From Oscillatoriophycideae cyanobacterium NC_groundwater_1537_Pr4_S-0.65um_50_18 (GTDB lineage Bacteria > Cyanobacteriota > Cyanobacteriia > Elainellales > Elainellaceae), in assembly GCA_016208305.1 (NCBI GenBank), contig JACQYI010000078.1, positions 310,001-374,000 on the forward strand: a stretch of 64,000 nt of DNA, read 5' to 3'. The notes beneath the pieces are model-generated. The model had not been told where the DNA came from and ran no database searches. It saw nothing but the letters and a program-made list of their open reading frames with translations. Numbering within the stretch: position 1 is the first letter of the stretch; the number at the start of each line of letters is the position of its first letter. Positions 53,826 to 61,749 of this stretch are shown piece after piece. The translations under genes were made by a program, and so were the position numbers.

Positions 53826-54722
53826 ATGCATCAGCCCCAAGAGGATATCGCACCCAAGTCTTCGCCACCCATGATGAATCGACAGATCAGAAATTTAGGA
53901 AGAGGTTTACTGCTGCTAGTTGGCATTGCCCTGTCAGGACTGGTTGTTCTGGAGGCAACCCAACAAATGGTTAGAGCTATAGATTTAAATGGCGTGGATA
54001 GTACCCTTCGTCTGTCACAGCCGTCATCGCCTAAATTGTCTGAGCGTTCCCAGGCGGCGAATCGGGCGATCGCCCAACCGGGAGGTAAAAGTCCTGAAGC
54101 CATCAGCTTTGACATTGGCACTACTCGCTCCAGCACCTCGGCTCTCAATACAGGAACCGCCAATGATGCCCAGCAGCCCCTTTCTCAACTTTCGTCCGCT
54201 CAGGTAGCTGCCTCTGTAAATGCTTGGAATGGAGCCTCTTTCCCCGTCGAAGGTTTTCAAGCTTATACTTCGCCTTTTGGCTATCGACTCTCTCCTAGCG
54301 GCGGCTACAGCCAAGAATTTCACTATGGGCTGGATATGGCAGCGCCTGAAGGCAGCTATGTCCGCAACTGGTGGAGTGGTGAAGTGGTCGAGGTTTCAGA
54401 CAATAGCAATTGCGGTACCTCTGTGGTGGTTGAGTCAGGTAACTGGACACATATCTATTGCCACATGCAAGGGCATGTTGAATCAGATGGTCAGGGGACT
54501 TTTCTGCTCGATCGCGAAGGTGGCATCCAGATCTATCAAGGGCAACAGGTGATTGCAGGCGCGAGAATTGGGCGAGTTGGCATGACGGGACGAACGACAG
54601 GCCCTCACCTGCACTGGGGCTTAAAATATGACGGCAATTGGGTTGATCCGGCCTATGTGTTGAAGGCTATGTACTCTGGACAGGAAGCTGCTGCGCGAGC
54701 CACGGGCGATCGCGTTCAGTAA
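53826..54722 (+). CDS. M23-family metallopeptidase, membrane-anchored or periplasmic
   Basis: The 298-residue protein has one N-terminal hydrophobic helix (LLLLVGIALSGLVVLEA, about residues 27-44), a low-complexity linker, and a LytM domain at about 150-285. The zinc and catalytic residues are seen in EFHYGLDMAAPEG (HxxxD), WTHIYCHMQGH and TGPHLHWGLKY (HxH). It should cut peptide crosslinks in peptidoglycan or act in envelope assembly. The two His/Asp sites appear complete, so activity is likely. The downstream HK gene is convergent. Confidence 0.9.
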   Translation: MHQPQEDIAPKSSPPMMNRQIRNLGRGLLLLVGIALSGLVVLEATQQMVRAIDLNGVDSTLRLSQPSSPKLSERSQAANRAIAQPGGKSPEAISFDIGTTRSSTSALNTGTANDAQQPLSQLSSAQVAASVNAWNGASFPVEGFQAYTSPFGYRLSPSGGYSQEFHYGLDMAAPEGSYVRNWWSGEVVEVSDNSNCGTSVVVESGNWTHIYCHMQGHVESDGQGTFLLDREGGIQIYQGQQVIAGARIGRVGMTGRTTGPHLHWGLKYDGNWVDPAYVLKAMYSGQEAAARATGDRVQ

Positions 54723-54763
54723 TACTTGGGTTCAGTAAGGCTTCCTACAAAATTAGACCCGCA

Positions 54764-56209
54764 TCACGCAATAGGCAGCAAAATTTCAAACTCGGTACGA
54801 TGCGTGCCCATGTTTTCCTGAGCAGAGCCTGTCGTTTCCAGGTTTAAGGAACGAAAGATCAGCTTGCCGCCATGCTTGGCTGTCACAATTTGATAGCTCA
54901 ACCCTAGGCTGGTTTCTTTACTGGCTCGGTTTTCTGCGGACAACGCCTCTTCAATTTGCCTTTTTTTTGCTGCCGAAAGGTCTGAGCCATTATCGGCAAT
55001 TTGAATAGACACCCAATGCTCTTGGCCTGAATTTGCCCCTTCACAGGCAGGTAGTACCTGAGTCTTGACTGTGATTTGTGGCTTAGCCTGAAGCATCTCT
55101 CCCGACTGCTGCCCCAACTCTGCTAAACCTTGGCACACCGATCGATCCAGTAATGCTTCTACGGCATTGGTCAAAATACTGATAAACACTTGGCTAAGCT
55201 GTCCGGCATAGCAAGAAATGGGCGGCAAATGACCGTAATCCCGCACAATTTCGATCTCGCCACTCAGGCGGCTTTTCAGCAAGAGCAAGATGCTGTCTAG
55301 GCATTCATGTAAGTTAGCCGGCTTAGGGTAAACCTCATCCACATGACAAAAGTTTTGCAAACTAGCGGCTAGTTTTTTGAGGCGATCGGCTCCACTCTTC
55401 ATGCTGGTGATGGTCTGGGGCAAGTCTTGGCGCAGATAATCTAGCTCGATGTCGGCTTGCAGTTGGGCGATCGCGCCTGGAAATTTGGCTCCCGCAGTTT
55501 CTAGAACATACTGTTCGTAAGCCTCTAAAAGCCTCAGAATTTGCTGGGTGTAGCTAGAGACATGCACGAGGTTGCCCCAGATAAAGCCCACCGGATCGAG
55601 GATCTCATGGGCTACGCCATCCACTAACCGCCCCAAACTCGCCATTTTCTCAATTTGGATCATCTGGATCTGGGCGCGTTCGTGGCGCACTTGATCTTCT
55701 AGACCTCGAATTTGCCAATAGGCCATGTTGAGTTCGTGAACATCGAGCATCTGATGGGTCGGCGCATCCGCATGAGAATTAGGGGCGTTATGGGCATCAA
55801 ACTGCACAATAATCGGCTCAGCCCGCTCAAGAGGCGATCGCTGTAATGCCATTTTTGCCGCCACTACAATCGGAGTGGTGGCAGGTATCCGTAAACGATC
55901 GCCACGCGTGTAGCGATACAAAACTGAGAGCGGTTGCGACAAAAAGGCCATGCCCTGAGGACGAATCAAGAACTCCAATAGACGCTGCCGCGAAATCATG
56001 CCCAAAAAGCGATCGCCCTCTTGCAAGAGGACTCCAGGCACTATTGGATGGCGATCGAACATATGCGCCAAGGCTTGGCCAGAAACCTCGGCAGATACTT
56101 GGAACTGGTGCAGCGGTAAATCTGCCAGAGTGGATTCGAGAGAAAGCCCCTGGCGGTTAGCCTCAGAAACTGAGGGCAGCGTGAATTCGGCAGGTTGGGT
56201 AAATGTCAT
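54764..56209 (-). CDS. CBS-domain sensor histidine kinase with a degenerate ATP box
   Basis: The 481-residue protein has a CBS-like N-terminal region (about 25-130: HMFDRHPIVPGVLLQEGDRF then LGMISRQRLLEFLI) and a DHp domain with SLGRLVDGVAHEILDPVGFI. The ATP domain has IFISILTNAVEALL as N box, but the G1 box reads IADNGSDLSA, where DxGxG is usual, and the G2 box is ETSLGLSYQIVTAKHGG. The G1 change may lower or abolish ATPase function. DHp and linker resemble the end of the giant kinase in this window. It is convergent with the M23 gene. Confidence 0.85.
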   Translation of the reverse strand: MTFTQPAEFTLPSVSEANRQGLSLESTLADLPLHQFQVSAEVSGQALAHMFDRHPIVPGVLLQEGDRFLGMISRQRLLEFLIRPQGMAFLSQPLSVLYRYTRGDRLRIPATTPIVVAAKMALQRSPLERAEPIIVQFDAHNAPNSHADAPTHQMLDVHELNMAYWQIRGLEDQVRHERAQIQMIQIEKMASLGRLVDGVAHEILDPVGFIWGNLVHVSSYTQQILRLLEAYEQYVLETAGAKFPGAIAQLQADIELDYLRQDLPQTITSMKSGADRLKKLAASLQNFCHVDEVYPKPANLHECLDSILLLLKSRLSGEIEIVRDYGHLPPISCYAGQLSQVFISILTNAVEALLDRSVCQGLAELGQQSGEMLQAKPQITVKTQVLPACEGANSGQEHWVSIQIADNGSDLSAAKKRQIEEALSAENRASKETSLGLSYQIVTAKHGGKLIFRSLNLETTGSAQENMGTHRTEFEILLPIA

Positions 56210-56848
56210 TGAGTCAGCTCAGGGCAAACTTAGGTCAAACTCAGTGCAAACAATTAGTGCAAACAATCGGGGTTAATGAGCATGCTTGTTTCGTCATGCT
56301 TTAGAGTGCCCAGCGATCGCTTGCTCGCGACAATTTTTGAAATTTGTATGAGGGATTTATACGGTCAACTGGGTATATTCCGTTCATGAGCGCTTGATGA
56401 ACTTTGAAAGTTCATGGTTTTAAAAGGTTATTGATGGCTGAGAAAGATTCGGACGGTGAAACCGGACAGCGAAACCTTCAAAGAAATTAATAACAAACCT
56501 AAATCATGAGCGGATTTAAAGGTTTGAACTAAAGCTGTGCTGATTTCACCTCGCTTGACTGTTCAGCTTCATCAGTAGATCACCTTGTAACGTCATGGTG
56601 CTCTAAAGGTAGAGCTTTTCTAAGAGAAAATGCGTTCAAACCGCTATTAGTAGCGCTATCATTGACCGTGAGAAATTTAGATTCTTGTCAATCTAGATTC
56701 TCTCGCGTCAAATCTCATAAGCCTAATCTTGTTGGTGCCTCAGCAAAGTTAGCTCGATGCGAGACTGCTTCCCCAGCTTGCTTGGGAAAATGCATTAATT
56801 CATTTTGCTGCGATCGCTTCCTGAATCCCCTCATTAAGAGCGTTGACC
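56210..56848. other. Intergenic region before the second DUF4347 gene
   Basis: About 640 bp without a gene. AGTGCAAACAATT is duplicated in tandem at 56243-56255 and 56256-56267. Near 56670-56700 TAGATTCT is repeated. No clear promoter boxes. Confidence 0.5.
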
Positions 56849-59800
56849 ATGACTGCTGCGACTGCCTCTACCCTGATCTTTGTTGACGCCACGGTCGATG
56901 ACTATCAGAGCCTTATCCAGGGTGCTAATCCGACTGCCGAAATTGTTGTGCTTGACCCCAGCCAAGACGGCATTCAGCAAATTAGCAGATCGCTGGCGGG
57001 CGATCGGGCGACTCATCCTGCCCTGGTTACTAGCGTTCACATTGTCTCTCACGGCAGCAATGGCAGTCTGCGCTTGGGGTCAACGCCTTTAGACTGGCGC
57101 AGTCTAGGAAGATATGCAGAGCAAATTCAGCAGTGGAGCCAGGGACTGGCTAAGAAGGCCAACATTTTGCTCTACGGCTGCAATGTTGCATCTACTGACA
57201 GCGGCAAAGCTTTTGTCCGGCAAATCAGTCGGCTGACGGGTGTTGCGGTGGCTGCATCCAAGACCTTAACGGGCAGCGCTGCTTTAGGAGGCAATTGGGA
57301 TCTAGAGTTTTCCACAGGCAAGATCGAGACGGCGATCGCTTTTCAGTCAGCAGCTTTAGAAGCCTATAGTGGCGTACTCGGTACTTTCAACGTCAGCACC
57401 TACACTCAACTTAAAGATGCCATCAATGCCGCCCAGACGACGCCGGAAGATGATGTCATCAACCTGACAGGCAACATTAATCTGACGGATAATCTGCCTG
57501 TCATTGCATCCAACATTACTTTTGCGGGCAACAGCTACACGGTGAGCGGTAGCAATACTTACCGTCCTTTTACCGTTAACAGCGGCACCGTCGTTTTCTC
57601 TAACTTAACGATCGCCAACGGTAGGGCGATCGGTTCAACCGGAGCCAATGGGACGAGCCAAGCGGGGGGCGACGGAGGCTTTGGTCGCGGCGGCGGCTTG
57701 CTGGTGAATGGCGGCACCGTGTCGCTAGTTAACGCCAACTTTCAAAGCAATCAGGCGATCGGCGGGCAGGGGGGCACCAGCCTGAGCGGTGCGGGTGGCA
57801 ATGGTGGCTTTGGGCAGGGTGGCGCAGTTTACGTCAATGCCGGAACCTTACGCATCAGCACGACCAGCTTTAGCAGCAACGCTGCGACGGCAGGCGCAGG
57901 TGGCTCAGGAGCCATTAACGGGACGGTCGGGCAGGGCAAAGGTGGGGCAGTGTTTGTCAATACAGGCGCGTCGGTTGTTTCCGAACGCACGCCTGCCTTT
58001 AATGGCAATACTGCGACCAATGCGCTGGCGCTTGAAACCGACAACGCCAATTTGTTTGGAACATTGACGGTGGTGATTCCGCCTACCATTACAGCGATCA
58101 ATCGCGTTCAGCCCGCCATTACGGCAGCCACGAACGTCAGCTATACGGTCACATTTGACCAAGATGTCTCTGGCGTTGATGCGGCAGACTTTACGCTACA
58201 GGCAACCGGAAACATTATAGGGGCGGGTATTGTCTCTGTAACGCCAGTGAGTGCCAGTACCTACACCGTTACAGTCAATACAGGCACAGGCCAAGGTACC
58301 CTCAGGCTAGATTTAGTGGATGATGACACCATCCAAAATGGTGCAAGCGCGCCGTTAGGCTCTACGGGGGTGGGCAATGGCGACTTTGCAGGGCAAACCT
58401 ACACGATCGATAAAACGCCGCCTCAGGTCTTCTCGATTACGCGCAAGGGTAGCAACCCTACGGCAGCAGCGACGCTCACCTATACGGTTATTTTTGACCA
58501 AAATGTGACTGGGGTTGACGCTGCCGATTTTGCCCTAGCGGTTTCTGCTACTCCGCCTGGCTCAACAATTACCGGAGCCAGCATTGCTTCTGTTACGCCC
58601 GTCAATGGCAAGACTTTTGATATTGTCGTCAACTCAGGGACAGGCAACGGCGATCTAGCGCTAAACCTGGTAGATAATGACTCGATCGCCAACACATTGG
58701 GCGTCGTCCTCGGAGGAGCAGGGGCTGCCAACGGCAACTTTTCCGGGCAAGCTTACAGCATTAATAAAACGCCTCCGGCTGTCTCATCGATCGTTCTGGC
58801 TAATCCCAATCCCACTAAGGCGGGTACGGTACAGTACACCGTCACCTTTAGCCAAAGCGTGACGAATGTTGATGCTGCTGACTTCACGCTAACCGCAGTC
58901 GGGATAACAGGAGCCAACATTGCCTCTGTGCAACCTGTCGCTCCTTCTAACACCAGCACTTACACCGTTACCGTCAATACGGGTACGGGGGACGGCAGCT
59001 TGGGGCTAAATCTGTCAGACAATGACACGATCGCTAACAGCTTAGGGGTTGTATTGGGGGGCGCAGGATCAGGCAACGGCAGCTTTACGGGACAAGCCTA
59101 CACGCTGATCAAAAGTAGCCCAGTCGTATCCTCGATTTCGCTGGTGAATCCTAGCCCAACGGCTTCTTCCACCGTAAATTATGCGGTTACTTTCAATCAA
59201 GATGTGACGGGTGTGAATGCCGCTGACTTTGCCCTCACCTCGTCCGGCGTTTCGGGAGCCACCATTACCGGAGTTTCGGGCAGTGGCAAATCCTACACGG
59301 TCGCAGTCGCTACAGGCAACGGCAGCGGTTCTCTAGGCTTAAACCTGGTGGATAATGATTCGATCGCGAACGGGGTCGGGACGGTGCTGGGCGGCACAGG
59401 GTCTGGCAATGGCAACTTCACCGGGCAAACCTATAACGTCAACAAGGTGCCGCCGCGAGCTAGCTCTATCAGCCGTCTGGATACTAACCCCAGCAATGCT
59501 GCCACGGTTAACTTTGCGGTCATCTTTAATGAGAACGTGATTCAGGTTGATGCCGCCGATTTTGCCTTAACAGCCCAGGGGGTTTCTGGCGCTCGGATCG
59601 AGTCTGTTACCCGCGTCAATGGCAGCTTTTATACCGTAGGAGTGAATGCAGGCAGCGGTAACGGCTCGATCGGACTCAGCCTAATCGATAACGACTCGAT
59701 TCTGAATACTCTGGGCGTTGTGCTGGGAGGTGCCGGATCGGGAAATGGCAACTTCTTGGGCGAAGCCTACAGCATCGATCGCACTGCACCCTCGGTAGAC

Positions 59801-60796
59801 ATTGTAGATGTGGCTCCAGACCCACGCCGAGATAAGGTAGACAGCGCTACGCTACGGTTTAGCGAGGCGGTCAGTGGCTTCAATCTATCGGATCTGCGCC
59901 TTACTCGAGATGATGTCAATATCCCTCTCTCAAAGGCCACCCTGACGTCAACAGATGGCATCAACTGGACATTGGGCAATATTCGCAAGCTCACCAACCA
60001 AAAAGGAGACTACTCGCTGACGCTGGTTGCCGGAGAGAGTGGCATTCGAGATGCCGCCGGAAATGCCCTAACAAGCAACGCCACCGATCGCTGGATAAAC
60101 CTCACGACCGTTAACGCCTGCCTCCCTGGAATTGTCCTCAGCGGCACGCGTGGAGCCGATACCCTCAACGGCACAGATGACAACGACACCTTACGAGGCT
60201 TGGAAGGAAACGACACCCTGATTGGTCTAGATTGCCAGGATAGGCTTGTAGGCAACAGCGGTAACGATCGCCTCGTTGGTGGAGAAGGCAACGATACGCT
60301 GTTGGGCGTGGCAGGCAACGATACGCTAGAAGGCGGGCTAGGAGCAGATACGATGGCGGGTGGGCTAGGTGCCGATCGCTACCTCTATGCCGGAAATAGT
60401 CAGGCAGAAGCTCTATCGAACGCTTTAGTCAGCGCGCCTGATCAAGTGCAGGGATTCAAATTTGCTCAAGGCGATAAGTTTCAACTTAATTTTGGTGGCC
60501 GAGGGAGCGATCGCCCTCGGGGATTATTCAACGCAGGTCAGGTTAGGGGCAATAATCTCACTGCCGCCGCCCGCTCAGCCTATGCTGACAAAAATCAAGG
60601 AAGTTCTGGATCTCAATCACTACGAGGCAATGAGGCGGTATTTTTTGGCTGGCGTGGACAAACCTACCTGTCGGTTAATGATAATAGCCAAGGGTTCTCG
60701 GCTTCTCGTGATTTGGTCGTAAATGTTAGCGGCATTGGCTTTAGGGCGGGTGATGCCAGCGCTGGTACGCTGACTACAACCAATTATTTTGCTTAA
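56849..60796 (+). CDS. DUF4347 surface protein with beta-helix, Ig-like and RTX repeats
   Basis: From the ATG at 56849 (an in-frame TTG lies two codons earlier) the protein has 1315 residues. DUF4347 is at about 6-175 with VTSVHIVSHGSNGSLRLG and ILLYGCNVASTDSG. A beta-helix-type region with Gly-rich turns follows (about 180-410), then five repeats of about 105 residues (YTVTFDQDVxGVDAADFTL...GNGxFxGQxYxIxK), a domain starting VDIVDVAPDPRRDK with FSEAVSGFNLSDL, RTX nonapeptides (GTRGADTLNGTDDNDTLRG and on), and a C-terminal region with FFGWRGQTYLSVNDNSQGFS. No signal peptide; type I export is expected. A terminator follows. Confidence 0.88.
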   Translation: MTAATASTLIFVDATVDDYQSLIQGANPTAEIVVLDPSQDGIQQISRSLAGDRATHPALVTSVHIVSHGSNGSLRLGSTPLDWRSLGRYAEQIQQWSQGLAKKANILLYGCNVASTDSGKAFVRQISRLTGVAVAASKTLTGSAALGGNWDLEFSTGKIETAIAFQSAALEAYSGVLGTFNVSTYTQLKDAINAAQTTPEDDVINLTGNINLTDNLPVIASNITFAGNSYTVSGSNTYRPFTVNSGTVVFSNLTIANGRAIGSTGANGTSQAGGDGGFGRGGGLLVNGGTVSLVNANFQSNQAIGGQGGTSLSGAGGNGGFGQGGAVYVNAGTLRISTTSFSSNAATAGAGGSGAINGTVGQGKGGAVFVNTGASVVSERTPAFNGNTATNALALETDNANLFGTLTVVIPPTITAINRVQPAITAATNVSYTVTFDQDVSGVDAADFTLQATGNIIGAGIVSVTPVSASTYTVTVNTGTGQGTLRLDLVDDDTIQNGASAPLGSTGVGNGDFAGQTYTIDKTPPQVFSITRKGSNPTAAATLTYTVIFDQNVTGVDAADFALAVSATPPGSTITGASIASVTPVNGKTFDIVVNSGTGNGDLALNLVDNDSIANTLGVVLGGAGAANGNFSGQAYSINKTPPAVSSIVLANPNPTKAGTVQYTVTFSQSVTNVDAADFTLTAVGITGANIASVQPVAPSNTSTYTVTVNTGTGDGSLGLNLSDNDTIANSLGVVLGGAGSGNGSFTGQAYTLIKSSPVVSSISLVNPSPTASSTVNYAVTFNQDVTGVNAADFALTSSGVSGATITGVSGSGKSYTVAVATGNGSGSLGLNLVDNDSIANGVGTVLGGTGSGNGNFTGQTYNVNKVPPRASSISRLDTNPSNAATVNFAVIFNENVIQVDAADFALTAQGVSGARIESVTRVNGSFYTVGVNAGSGNGSIGLSLIDNDSILNTLGVVLGGAGSGNGNFLGEAYSIDRTAPSVDIVDVAPDPRRDKVDSATLRFSEAVSGFNLSDLRLTRDDVNIPLSKATLTSTDGINWTLGNIRKLTNQKGDYSLTLVAGESGIRDAAGNALTSNATDRWINLTTVNACLPGIVLSGTRGADTLNGTDDNDTLRGLEGNDTLIGLDCQDRLVGNSGNDRLVGGEGNDTLLGVAGNDTLEGGLGADTMAGGLGADRYLYAGNSQAEALSNALVSAPDQVQGFKFAQGDKFQLNFGGRGSDRPRGLFNAGQVRGNNLTAAARSAYADKNQGSSGSQSLRGNEAVFFGWRGQTYLSVNDNSQGFSASRDLVVNVSGIGFRAGDASAGTLTTTNYFA

Positions 60797-60889
60797 GCCT
60801 TGAAAGACAGTGCTTGTGGCGATAGCACCTGAATTTTCTGTAGGCGCATGTCCTCATAGAGGCAATACTGGGAAACTCAAAATATCTTG

Positions 60890-60915
60890 GCTCAAGCGAT
60901 CGCTTGAGCTTTTTT
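60890..60915 (+). terminator. Rho-independent terminator built on a HIP1 palindrome
   Basis: A perfect 20-bp palindrome GCTCAAGCGATCGCTTGAGC (60890-60909) is followed by six T residues. It contains the GCGATCGC octamer at its centre. Confidence 0.8.
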
Positions 60916-60965
60916 AGTATGTATGGCAGCCCTCTTCATAGCACTACGCGCTGAAGCCCTATTAG

Positions 60966-61008
60966 TATTTTCCTGAAAGCCCATCCCTACAAGACTTTCG
61001 GGAAAATA
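60966..61008. repeat. Inverted repeat hairpin after the DUF4347 gene
   Basis: Arms TATTTTCCTGAAAG (60966-60979) and CTTTCGGGAAAATA (60995-61008) pair over 14 bp with one mismatch, with a 15-nt loop. Not a terminator, since no T-run follows. It may be an interspersed element. Confidence 0.55.
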
Positions 61009-61749
61009 TTGCCTTAGCCTGATGAATTGAGCGACGAAATATTTCTGTTCTACTTGGTAGGACTACAGCTAAGGCTATGCGAGCTAAACCATTAAAAATT
61101 CTTTAAACAAAGCTTATTAACCGTGTAAACCACTAGACTTTTCTCTAGCCTCCAATCACATCTCCCACAATCTCAGTAAAATCGCTAACGAGGTGTTCGT
61201 TGCATATTGAATGCGACAAACGCCTAAAGTCTTGGTTGCGTACAATTTGCGTGCAAAATCAGGGCTTTAGAAGCAAAAGGGTTGAATTCTGCGATCGGCT
61301 GAATCTGTATCTCTAGGGAGAATTCAGTATCAATTTTCATTATTTCTATAAAAATTTTGGAGAAAATTAACTGCTGGATATGAGACTCAGTATCAGACTG
61401 AAAAGCGGCATGTCGTGCCTTACGGGGCATGACATTAATCCTTAAATTAAGAAGCCCTGCCAGTATCTTCAGAAGATCTTGCTATTTTCAGAAGCCAGGA
61501 CATGCTCAAATAGATCTTTAGATTAATCTCATAAAATTCACGGATCTTTTGACACATACCTGTGTTCAATTTAACTTAGTCAAGGTATATTTACTGAAGT
61601 TGCTATTGTAGCCATAAAAAATTAGATCCCTGTTCGCTGTTTCTACTGAAGCGCAATGAGAGCGTTACTAAGAGCAGTTTTCGGCTAGTCATTTGTTCTC
61701 TGAGCAGTTCCTTAAGTAGTTTCTTTAAGTCACCAAGAGCATTTCAGCT
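61009..61749. other. Upstream region of the third DUF4347 gene
   Basis: About 740 bp, AT-rich, no gene found. It holds the likely promoter of the downstream gene. AAGAG lies before the ATG at 61750. Confidence 0.45.
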
